Shown: positions 7,476 through 14,092 of the stretch, in pieces
Layout: each line of letters starts with the position of its first letter
Numbering within the stretch: the first letter of the stretch is position 1
DNA from: Bacteroidales bacterium
GTDB lineage: Bacteria > Bacteroidota > Bacteroidia > Bacteroidales > UBA10428
Direction of reading: 5' to 3'
DNA length: 14,092 bases
Assembly: GCA_016926235.1 (NCBI GenBank)
Contig: JAFGOZ010000534.1
Span: 1-14,092 of the forward strand
Translations under genes and position numbers: made by a program
The notes under the pieces: generated by a model
What the model was told of the DNA's origin: nothing
The model's database searches: none
What the model saw: the letters and a program-made list of their open reading frames with translations, nothing else

Positions 7476-10371
7476 AAAGTGTATTGGAAAAAAATACTTT
7501 ACAGGATTGGATTTCAGATAAAGTAGGAATATTCAAATCATTTGAACTCTTATTTATTTCAGGTGAATAAGTTCCATTCATGATACTTATAAAATCTTCG
7601 TTATCAAAATATTTGTAGATTTTATAATTTGCAGTATCTAAAGTAATAACGTCATCAGAATAAAAATCATTAGGAGCTTCTATCTGTAAATTGTTTTCAC
7701 CAATTATTGCATTATCAGTGTCAATAAATAATTCTCGAAATGAATCATTCCCCGTTTGAGGAATACATTTCCATTCATAGTAACAAGGATAACCTGTATT
7801 TGTATCAATAACACTTCCATCATAATAAACTATTCGGTATTCATTGCCAATATTAAACTTATCTTCAGGAATCCAATGTAAGAATTTTCTAGGAATAATT
7901 GAATTAGCATTTCTGACATCAGAAGATCTAAAGAAATCCATTTCATACACATAAAATGAATCTTTTATATGAGTTATATCTTCATAAAAAGCACTATTAG
8001 GATTCAGTCCCAAAACAGCGTTAAAATCAGCTAATCTTATTTCTCTTCTATCTGTACTATTAAATGGCCTGACAACGCAATCCCAAACAAAAAATGAATC
8101 ATTACTTTTAAATTCAACTCTTACTTTATCTCCAACATCTAGGAAATCGCCATTTGAACCTACCCCCATGTCATGGAGCCAATAAACAAAATCTCCAGGA
8201 GAACCAACAGAAACATCACTAATAATAAATGTTTCGGGATTTCCATTTAATTTTCTCAATACATCAGTTTGCAATGATTTAAAATACCAGTCATTTCCAG
8301 AGCCTGTTGTATACATAAAATTCAATCCAGTTCCAGTATTAAAAGCTAATATATTCTGAAAATGACTTAATAATTGATTCTTACTAAGAAAAGGGACAGC
8401 ATTTTCTATCGGTGATATACCAAAAATAACATTATCTGTTTCGAATCGAGCTTGTAATGTTTCTTGGGCATCTGAAAAAGGAAAATTAATATCAAAATAA
8501 GATTCTTCGTTTCCTATAATTGTATTACTAATAGCATCTTTAACACCTTTAATAAAGTCATCTGACAAATCATGTTCATATGTTTCTGCCCGTAATACAA
8601 AAACAGGTTTATTGTTGGCTAAATTTTCAGCCAGCTCATACCCTCTTGAATAAACTAAGTCCTTAACATATTGTCTGTTGAAAAGTTTGAATAAGCTATC
8701 GGCGTGATTAACATTGTAATCAAAATCAATGCAAATCTGAAAACAAGCGTCTGCTTGTTGAGTTTGATAAAAAGTAATATTAGGTGAACCTTTACTTAAA
8801 TCAGAATCCAGAGAATCTGGACAAATCATCAATTCTGCATATTCATCATCATCTGAAAAAATTATATTACTGTTCCAACAATAAATTTTATCAAAATAAT
8901 AACCACTTGTATCTTTTAGAGTGTAATAAATAACCTTACAATTTCTTCCATTAAAAATATCAGGATCACCAATCGGAATACCAGTAATCCAATATTTGTC
9001 ATCATTGATATTTCCTGGTGATGAACTTGAAAAAATAACACCTCCATCTATTGATTTAATAATAAAGTTTTCTTGTGGCAGATGTTTATTTTGATAAAAA
9101 GCGGTCGAAGGATGGACCGAACCTACTTCATTATTTTCTTCAATAACCATTGTTTTTAATGTAAAGTATTCGGATGTCAGTTTTGGAATTCTTGTTATCC
9201 ATTTATATTGCGTTGCTCCATCAATATATATTACAGTGCACAATCTTCCCTGAGGTAAACCATCAACATTATAAATAAAAATCCTACCTATGTCTGATCT
9301 AGCAGGTGAATACGTCTCAAATTTCAGCTTCTCTTTTGCTTCATTTAATACAAACTCTCCCCACCCACTTTGGTTTGTTTTTCCGAACCATTCATAGTGT
9401 CTGTTGTTTAAAGGATTGTGATAAATAACATGACAATCTTCATTGAATCCTAAGCCGTTACTAAATCTTACAAAATAATTTCCATTCGGTGATGAGCCAT
9501 GATCTGTTGATGTTATTGCAACAGGTGGTTCGGTAAAGATTTTAAATTGACCAATCGGAGGAGGTAGAATGTATTTTAAGGGATTGGTATCAGATGGAGC
9601 GTTTCTTCTATAAATATAATTTCTATCGTTTAAAACTAGAGAACCATCTGCGTTGACTTGTGCTAACCATTGATGTTTAAAAGCGTCCGGGGATTGAAGA
9701 AATCCACTATTACACCAAACCACTCTGCATATTGAACCTGCAAGAGAATTAATATCATAATTGTTCATGTAAATTACCATGTCATAATTAGCTTTTGTAA
9801 CAGAGCTTGGTTGAAATTCATGAATTAAATAAGACCAAACCAGCACATTGTCATATGTTTCATTGTCAATTAGAATCCCAGAAGCATTAATTTCATTCGC
9901 AAAAACATTTATTTGCTCACAATTGTCATATATTGATTGCCATCTGTATGAATCATTCCAAAGGGGTATAAAATAATTATATTTTGCGTTTCCAGTCCTA
10001 TTTTCATAATTAAGAGCAAATTTGATATAGTTATTTGTAAAAGAATGATTTTTTAATGAAGAAAGAGCATTACGCCAGATTTCTTTAGTTGTTTGGTAAT
10101 CTTCATAAAACCAATTTCCTTGAATTGTGCAAATTCCATCCCAACCAATTGCTTTAAAATATTTACAATATTTAACAATTAAGGGCATTGCATCTTGAGG
10201 AAATTCTTTTTTTGGATAATACTTTAGAGAATAGTTCTCATATATGTATGTATCGAAATATGCCCAAATTGTTAGATTATTATTTGAATCAGATAGACGA
10301 GCATTTTGTGTAAAAATTTGTCCTATTACAAAAAGAAAGAAAAATAATGTGACAAGCAGCTTCTGATTCAT
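7234..10371 (-). CDS. Exported multidomain protein with divergent barrel, five-copy repeat and sorting tail (gene B)
   Basis: The 1045-residue protein has its own signal peptide (MNQKLLVTLFFFLFVIGQIF, about 1-22), unlike that of A and C. Residues 33-245 look like a TIM-barrel region (IGWDGICTIQGNWFYEDY; ASGILIDNETYDN at 163-175, where D169 and E171 could be active-site acids), but the NEP and TEF motifs of A and C are absent. A repeat with core GRxCxVIYxDG...YYEW occurs at about 311-328, 375-391, 475-499, 747-763 and 842-867. Three copies of an (N/H)P(N/S)xxFY motif accompany it (420, 530, 790). A mixed alpha/beta segment (540-715) sits between copies 3 and 4. The tail ends in the shared 60 residues. 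GGAGG lies 4 nt before the ATG. I do not recognise the family. Export and surface attachment are well supported, and an enzymatic role is only possible. Confidence 0.87.
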   Translation of the reverse strand: MNQKLLVTLFFFLFVIGQIFTQNARLSDSNNNLTIWAYFDTYIYENYSLKYYPKKEFPQDAMPLIVKYCKYFKAIGWDGICTIQGNWFYEDYQTTKEIWRNALSSLKNHSFTNNYIKFALNYENRTGNAKYNYFIPLWNDSYRWQSIYDNCEQINVFANEINASGILIDNETYDNVLVWSYLIHEFQPSSVTKANYDMVIYMNNYDINSLAGSICRVVWCNSGFLQSPDAFKHQWLAQVNADGSLVLNDRNYIYRRNAPSDTNPLKYILPPPIGQFKIFTEPPVAITSTDHGSSPNGNYFVRFSNGLGFNEDCHVIYHNPLNNRHYEWFGKTNQSGWGEFVLNEAKEKLKFETYSPARSDIGRIFIYNVDGLPQGRLCTVIYIDGATQYKWITRIPKLTSEYFTLKTMVIEENNEVGSVHPSTAFYQNKHLPQENFIIKSIDGGVIFSSSSPGNINDDKYWITGIPIGDPDIFNGRNCKVIYYTLKDTSGYYFDKIYCWNSNIIFSDDDEYAELMICPDSLDSDLSKGSPNITFYQTQQADACFQICIDFDYNVNHADSLFKLFNRQYVKDLVYSRGYELAENLANNKPVFVLRAETYEHDLSDDFIKGVKDAISNTIIGNEESYFDINFPFSDAQETLQARFETDNVIFGISPIENAVPFLSKNQLLSHFQNILAFNTGTGLNFMYTTGSGNDWYFKSLQTDVLRKLNGNPETFIISDVSVGSPGDFVYWLHDMGVGSNGDFLDVGDKVRVEFKSNDSFFVWDCVVRPFNSTDRREIRLADFNAVLGLNPNSAFYEDITHIKDSFYVYEMDFFRSSDVRNANSIIPRKFLHWIPEDKFNIGNEYRIVYYDGSVIDTNTGYPCYYEWKCIPQTGNDSFRELFIDTDNAIIGENNLQIEAPNDFYSDDVITLDTANYKIYKYFDNEDFISIMNGTYSPEINKSSNDLNIPTLSEIQSCKVFFSNTLFQDHSTIRFILPKQSHVKIMVYNILGQRVRTLADDERQPGAYEIIWDGRDNHGTQVSSGSYFLRFEAGEFKTTKSLTVIR
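7770..9440 (-). repeat. Five dispersed protein repeats inside gene B
   Basis: The five copies share a glycine or acidic start, an alternating VIY or VEF strand, often a DG or NN turn, and an aromatic strand ending in Tyr/Phe-x-Trp. Examples are EDCHVIY...HYEW, GRLCTVIYIDG..YKW, GRNCKVIYY...CW, GDKVRVEF...FVW and GNEYRIVYYDG...YYEW. The spacing is irregular (about 64-270 residues) because other segments lie between them. The pattern suggests small beta-sandwich modules, perhaps for ligand binding. It was recognised by eye and the exact boundaries are uncertain. Confidence 0.55.
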
Positions 10372-10389
10372 CTCCCCTCCTTCTCAAAA

Positions 10390-10423
10390 AAATTACAGGG
10401 AGAAGTATTATTTCCTCTCCCTG
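10390..10423 (-). terminator. Terminator-like hairpin between genes A and B
   Basis: On the minus strand CAGGGAGAGG (10423-10414) pairs with CTTCTCCCTG (10405-10396), with one mismatch and an 8-nt loop, and is followed closely by a run of seven T. This is a convincing intrinsic terminator between two genes of the same direction. Either it is leaky or gene B has another source of transcription. The pyrimidine arm could also pair with GAGAAG in the ribosome binding region of gene B. Confidence 0.7.
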
Positions 10424-10426
10424 CTA

Positions 10427-10709
10427 ATAATGATTTTTTACCTAATCACCGTCAGACTCTTAGTAGTTTTGAACTCCCCCGCCTCAAACCTCAAGAAATA
10501 CGAACCGCTGGAGACCTGGGTGCCGTGATTGTCACGACCATCCCAGATAATCTCGTATGCTCCGGGTTGGCGTTCGTCGTCTGCAAGGGTTCTAACTCTC
10601 TGACCGAGGATGTTGTAGACCATTATTTTGACATGAGATTGACGGGGCAAAATGAATCTTATCGTGCTGTGGTCTTGGAATAAACTGTTGGCGAGGAGGA
10701 CTGAATAGT
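10427..10709 (-). repeat. Shared 3' block, copy in gene A
   Basis: This encodes the sorting tail of A and continues past the stop codon. It is colinear over 283 bp with 3841-4123 of gene C. It differs from B and C by many silent changes while coding the same 60 final residues. Confidence 0.85.
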
Positions 10710-13626
10710 TACTTATGCCGAGTAATGATATAGGCTTTGGCAAATTATTTTCAAAACTCCCGGAAGCTTCTAATTTACACAAAGCAATTCTCGTATTCCA
10801 CGGAAAATCTCTAAAAATATTACAACCAGTAATAAAACCATCATCAGAACACTTTAATAAGGGTCTGATAATCGAACCATTCCAAATTGAATCATACAAT
10901 GATGATAGAGGAGCTGTAACAGCTTCTATATTTCCATTTGTTGGGTTTATATAGATTATTACACCATTTTTTCTAGATGTTATTGAATCATATGCAACGG
11001 CTGAAGCTATTAGGAAATCATTATTTTTTGTAAATTCTAACGAATATATACTTGCTAGCGACAATGAATTCAAAGTTGTGTCATAAAATCTATAATTCCA
11101 AATTACTGTATCTAAAGTATTGCAAACTTTTTGAATGATACCGCCCTTGAATTCATCACATCTTCCGGCCATAATATATCCGCCGTTGACTGTGTCTTCA
11201 ATAACATCATAAAAACAAGTCCACTTCCCTGTTTCATAACCTGGATATGAAGCTGAATCTAATAAATTACCACATGTATCAAATTTGAAAAAAGCTGCTC
11301 CTCCTCCACCATCATATCTCTCCATGTATCCGACTGCTAAATACCCATTGTTAATTTCAATTATTGAATAGATTCTGCCTGTGATTGAGTCAATATTGAA
11401 CGTGGAACCGAAAGTATTATCCATAATAATATCCGGCTGTTGTGAAAAAGGGCCTCCAGAAATCGAACCTTCATTTACTGTACATTTTCCAATCCAGCAA
11501 ATATCAGTGCTGTCAGGTAATTTTAAATTCCAGCCTGCTAAAATATAATCTTCATCGTTTTGCTTTTTGGTTAAGCAATATATTTCTCCTTTTCCAAAAG
11601 GTTCAGAACAGACAAAATTCAAATTTTCATCATATAATTTTAAAGTTTTTTTTCTATAACCGCTTAAATCAAAACTTGTTCCTGCTAACAAAAATAAATC
11701 ATTATGTTCAATCATTGAATTTATTCTATAAAAAGAATATTTTGAAAAGGTCGCTATATCATTAATAACAACTGAATCATTACTTTCGCATTGCATTTTT
11801 AATAGACCTGCACTATCGGTATTCATATTAATTGCTAATAAGTAATTGTCCTCAGACAACTCAATGATACAATCACATTCATCGAGTGAATCAGTAGTAA
11901 AATCCTTTACCCAACTGACAGGATATTCAGGAATTTCCGTAAGCCAATTGCTTGTTTTGATTGTAAAAGTATTGTCTGTAGTACTTACACCAACTAAGTC
12001 ATCGGGATCTTTTATGAAAACTTTTATTTTACAATTTTCTGAATAAACATAAGGTACAACAAAACTGGTCAAAATAAACAACTGAGAATTTTCATGTGAA
12101 GTATAATAATGATTTGTTTCATTAATTAAGGGTTGATAGTTTTCTCCGTCATCATATGATATTTCAACCCAATAACTGAGATTATAAGGTGGACCTTCAA
12201 AATGGTTTTCGTAATCAACCATTTCGCTATAAAGGATAAAGCAATTTCTTCCTGAAATTAGTATATCCCCGCTATCAGGAAAAGTAATATTAATGTATGG
12301 AGTGTTCCGGCAGATTATTGCTTTTATTGTATCGGCAGAAGGAGTGCGTGAATAACTGTCAACATTACTACATAGAATATTAAGATAAAAATAACCGTTT
12401 TGATAATTATATAGATCAAGTTGATTAAATAATATCCGTTCCCTTCCCCAGCTGCTATACCAGTTGCCATTATTAAAGATACCATCTCCATGCATTGTAT
12501 ATAGGAACACTCTTTCAACTTGTTTTTGAGATAAGAAACTGTCATAAAATGAAACAAAATCTATTGCTCTTTGAGGAATATGATATTGAAAATCTACACC
12601 TGGTGAAGGGGCTTCTGAGTCTGTCAGAAAATAACAAAATTCTGTCCACCAAACAGGTTTATTTTGCAGACTTACTGCTCCTAATCGTTCCCATATTCCG
12701 TACATCACTTGCATTGAATCAAAAGCATTGTTTATATCATTAAAAGGATCATGGAAATTATGAAAACAAAGAATGTCAACGCTGTCTAATGTGTAAGCAT
12801 ATTCATTATTGACATAAAACATTTTTTGCCAAAATACTTCAGGAGTATATATGGTTTCACTGTTTAAACTGCTATGCCAATGTATTTGCAAAGGCTCGGT
12901 AGTTGGTGCTATTACTTTTGCATTAGGATTAGCATCATGAACTGCTCTTGTTGCGACCCTTATATACCTCGCTAAATCTTCAACGGTGTTTTCTGCTGCC
13001 AATGAATCAAATGGCCACCATTTGATATTATTAGCCGGTTCGTTGCATATTTCCCAGTATTTAATTTTTAATGTTTCTCCTGTGATAGTAGTTCTTTCTG
13101 GATATGACATTCCGGTGCCATAATTATATAGGGGATCAAAAGCAGGAATTTTATCTCCATCATAAATTTCAACCATTGTTCTCATTGTCCAGTAAAATCT
13201 TACTGAATCAGGACAATCTTGACCACCATATGAATTGTCATAAGTTCCACCATATCTGGGCCAACACATAATTACAAATGAAGAATCAAAGCCGCTATTT
13301 TGCATTCGTTGTATCGCACTATCAATTATATCTAATCTATTACTTAAAATTAAACCAGATTCATTTTGGAAATAATGGTTTGGATTGTCAACTGTACTGT
13401 GATATGAACGCAAACCGCGAGTTGAATTCCACGAGAATCCCAGTGAATATGCCGAATCTAATAATAACGAAAAATCCCATCCATCATGTCCTTCCCATGT
13501 TTTCCATATACACACAATACCGAATCTTGAATAATGTGAATGAACAGTATACGTACTCCCCACAGTACTGATATAAATTCCCATCATCAAAATTAATAAA
13601 CCGCAAACCAAAAAAAATCTCTTCAT
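10438..13626 (-). CDS. Exported clan GH-A-like glycoside hydrolase with Ig-like domain, seven-motif propeller and sorting tail (gene A)
   Basis: The 1062-residue protein begins with signal peptide MKRFFLVCGLLILMMGIYIS, cut near residue 24-26. Residues 30-430 form a clan GH-A-like barrel: KYWEICNEP gives acid/base E196, KPVWWTEF gives nucleophile E329, and LCFHNFHDPF (286-295) fits strand 6. Residues 444-556 look Ig-like (IKVFIKDPDDLVGVS). Residues 594-956 carry seven motifs (YLLAIN, FLLAGT, YILAGW, YLAVGY, YIMAGR, FLIASA, FITGCN), each followed by a strand like FFKFD or LCKLE, which suggests a seven-bladed propeller. The tail begins at YSVLLANSLFQDHSTIRF (974-991) and ends in the 60 shared residues. 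GAGGAGG lies 4 nt before the ATG. It is the first gene of the array, behind a strong promoter and a long leader. Secreted glycan hydrolysis is likely; family-level assignment would need a profile search. Confidence 0.9.
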   Translation of the reverse strand: MKRFFLVCGLLILMMGIYISTVGSTYTVHSHYSRFGIVCIWKTWEGHDGWDFSLLLDSAYSLGFSWNSTRGLRSYHSTVDNPNHYFQNESGLILSNRLDIIDSAIQRMQNSGFDSSFVIMCWPRYGGTYDNSYGGQDCPDSVRFYWTMRTMVEIYDGDKIPAFDPLYNYGTGMSYPERTTITGETLKIKYWEICNEPANNIKWWPFDSLAAENTVEDLARYIRVATRAVHDANPNAKVIAPTTEPLQIHWHSSLNSETIYTPEVFWQKMFYVNNEYAYTLDSVDILCFHNFHDPFNDINNAFDSMQVMYGIWERLGAVSLQNKPVWWTEFCYFLTDSEAPSPGVDFQYHIPQRAIDFVSFYDSFLSQKQVERVFLYTMHGDGIFNNGNWYSSWGRERILFNQLDLYNYQNGYFYLNILCSNVDSYSRTPSADTIKAIICRNTPYINITFPDSGDILISGRNCFILYSEMVDYENHFEGPPYNLSYWVEISYDDGENYQPLINETNHYYTSHENSQLFILTSFVVPYVYSENCKIKVFIKDPDDLVGVSTTDNTFTIKTSNWLTEIPEYPVSWVKDFTTDSLDECDCIIELSEDNYLLAINMNTDSAGLLKMQCESNDSVVINDIATFSKYSFYRINSMIEHNDLFLLAGTSFDLSGYRKKTLKLYDENLNFVCSEPFGKGEIYCLTKKQNDEDYILAGWNLKLPDSTDICWIGKCTVNEGSISGGPFSQQPDIIMDNTFGSTFNIDSITGRIYSIIEINNGYLAVGYMERYDGGGGAAFFKFDTCGNLLDSASYPGYETGKWTCFYDVIEDTVNGGYIMAGRCDEFKGGIIQKVCNTLDTVIWNYRFYDTTLNSLSLASIYSLEFTKNNDFLIASAVAYDSITSRKNGVIIYINPTNGNIEAVTAPLSSLYDSIWNGSIIRPLLKCSDDGFITGCNIFRDFPWNTRIALCKLEASGSFENNLPKPISLLGISNYSVLLANSLFQDHSTIRFILPRQSHVKIMVYNILGQRVRTLADDERQPGAYEIIWDGRDNHGTQVSSGSYFLRFEAGEFKTTKSLTVIR

Positions 13627-13638
13627 CTTTCCTCCTCA
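13549..13638 (-). repeat. Shared 5' block (signal peptide and RBS), copy in gene A
   Basis: The 90 bp match 7092-7181 with two mismatches and cover the ribosome binding site, the start and the signal peptide. Gene B, which lies between the two copies, and gene D do not have this block. Confidence 0.9.
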
Positions 13639-13866
13639 ATAAATATTTTCTTAATTAGCATTTCTAATGCCAGAAATTTAATCACATAATTATGTGGTTT
13701 ATGAAAATACTGCAATTATCAAAATGGATAATTTTGCCTGTAATGTTTACAGTGTAATGAAAATGAAGTTTTGGGAGAATTTTGGATTTTTTTGAGGCAA
13801 TTTGATCTCAATTTGACAGATTATCTAAATCTTGATAATCGGTAATTTAGATGTATCAAAGGTCAA
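13627..13866 (-). promoter_or_regulatory. Long untranslated leader of gene A with several inverted repeats
   Basis: About 240 nt separate the predicted start point from the ATG, and no open frame with a ribosome binding site is seen there. Inverted repeats are ATCTAAAT/ATTTAGAT (13852-13823), GATTATC/GATAATC (13840-13819, overlapping the first), CTGTAA/TTACAG (13752-13738), AATTATC/GATAATT (13733-13714), the perfect palindrome CACATAATTATGTG (13696-13683), and GCATT/AATGC near 13659-13671. Some may be operators or leader hairpins; several could arise by chance in such AT-rich DNA. Confidence 0.4.
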
Positions 13867-13872
13867 AAGATG

Positions 13873-13900
13873 ATTATAGATTTATCAGGAAAAATGTCAA
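13873..13900 (-). promoter_or_regulatory. Consensus sigma70 promoter for the array
   Basis: On the minus strand a perfect TTGACA (13900-13895) and a perfect TATAAT (13878-13873) are separated by 16 nt. It points at gene A. No other promoter of this quality was seen in the right flank, and the short gaps between genes suggest that it drives the whole array, subject to the hairpins in the gaps. Confidence 0.75.
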
Positions 13901-14092
13901 GAAAAATTTTACATAAAATGTGATTTTACAGATCATTGCTAATAGTCGTGATAAATAGAGCCAAAAATGGTCTTTTGAAATTGAGCCACTTGATTAATGG
14001 AGATCAATACAAAATTATGGTAGCAAATTAAGATAAATCTAAATAAATTTGTTGAGTAATCTTTGAGATAATTTTTAAGTCATCTATATTTA
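13901..14092. other. AT-rich stretch without a gene
   Basis: No open frame with a ribosome binding site is seen on either strand, and no RNA gene is recognisable. Stop codons are frequent in all frames. It is probably the distal part of the upstream intergenic region. Confidence 0.6.

Noticed and set aside
3786..10437. CRISPR-like or mobile repeat interpretation of the gap palindromes
   Set aside because: There is only one per gap, their sequences differ, and they lie about 3.3 kb apart. The position between stop codon and next ribosome binding site fits transcript-end hairpins.
11442..11765. 107-codon open frame on the plus strand
   Set aside because: It lies wholly opposite gene A, has no convincing ribosome binding site, and codes for a low-complexity N/L/K-rich product. 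It is a shadow of the real gene.
13600..13626. Possible lipobox around Cys8 of genes A and C (LVCG)
   Set aside because: The cysteine sits inside the hydrophobic core only eight residues from the start, too early for lipoprotein cleavage. A standard signal peptidase I site after VGS is more likely.
13683..13696. CACATAATTATGTG as a CRP/FNR operator
   Set aside because: The palindrome is perfect, but the half-sites are inverted relative to TGTGA-N6-TCACA and do not fit the FNR pattern. No regulator can be named.
13683..13720. Second promoter close to gene A (TTGCAG with CATAAT)
   Set aside because: The spacing is 15 nt and the -35 match is poor. The perfect promoter at 13873-13900 is a much better candidate.
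1..14092. Transposase, integrase, tRNA or rRNA genes
   Set aside because: I looked for them on both strands and saw no supporting motif or structure.

Overview
The window is AT-rich bacterial DNA that holds four very large genes, all on the minus strand and read from right to left. Their order of transcription is A (13626-10438, 1062 aa), B (10371-7234, 1045 aa), C (7169-3852, 1105 aa) and D (3785-417, 1122 aa). Each has an N-terminal signal peptide, a TIM-barrel-like or glycoside-hydrolase-like N-terminal region, a long beta-rich repetitive middle, and a C-terminal tail of the FlgD-Ig / type IX (Por) secretion sorting class. No transporter, regulator, RNA gene, transposase or CRISPR array is visible.

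The tails (YNILGQRVRTL..., WDGRDNHG..SSGSYF) point to the FCB superphylum or a neighbouring candidate phylum such as Cloacimonadota or WOR-3/Stahlbacteria. The strong GGAGG ribosome binding sites and the TTGACA/TATAAT promoters argue against a typical member of Bacteroidota. This placement is an inference.

Right flank (13627-14092): no gene. It holds a perfect-hexamer sigma70-type promoter for gene A and an untranslated leader of about 240 nt that contains several inverted repeats. Genes A to D follow with near-constant gaps of 66, 64 and 66 bp. Every gap holds a purine-arm/pyrimidine-arm hairpin and then a GGAGG placed 4 nt before the next ATG. A strong hairpin terminator closes the array at 349-383. 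Left flank (1-416): apart from that terminator it holds two further inverted repeats, a good minus-strand promoter, and what looks like the first 14 codons of another minus-strand gene running off the edge.

A and C share one architecture: a clan GH-A-like catalytic domain with both expected glutamates, an Ig-like domain, and a propeller with seven blade-like motifs. B has a divergent barrel plus five copies of an unrecognised repeat. D has a divergent barrel (DEP motif) plus six copies of a roughly 72-residue repeat that looks like a propeller. A, B and C end in 60 identical residues. The first 90 bp of A and C are nearly identical, while the 3' coding block of C is closest to that of B in its central part. 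The set looks like a modular family of exported, probably surface-attached proteins in which constant export and sorting ends are joined to different catalytic and binding cores and exchanged by recombination. A role in polysaccharide breakdown is plausible but is inferred only from the barrel motifs.
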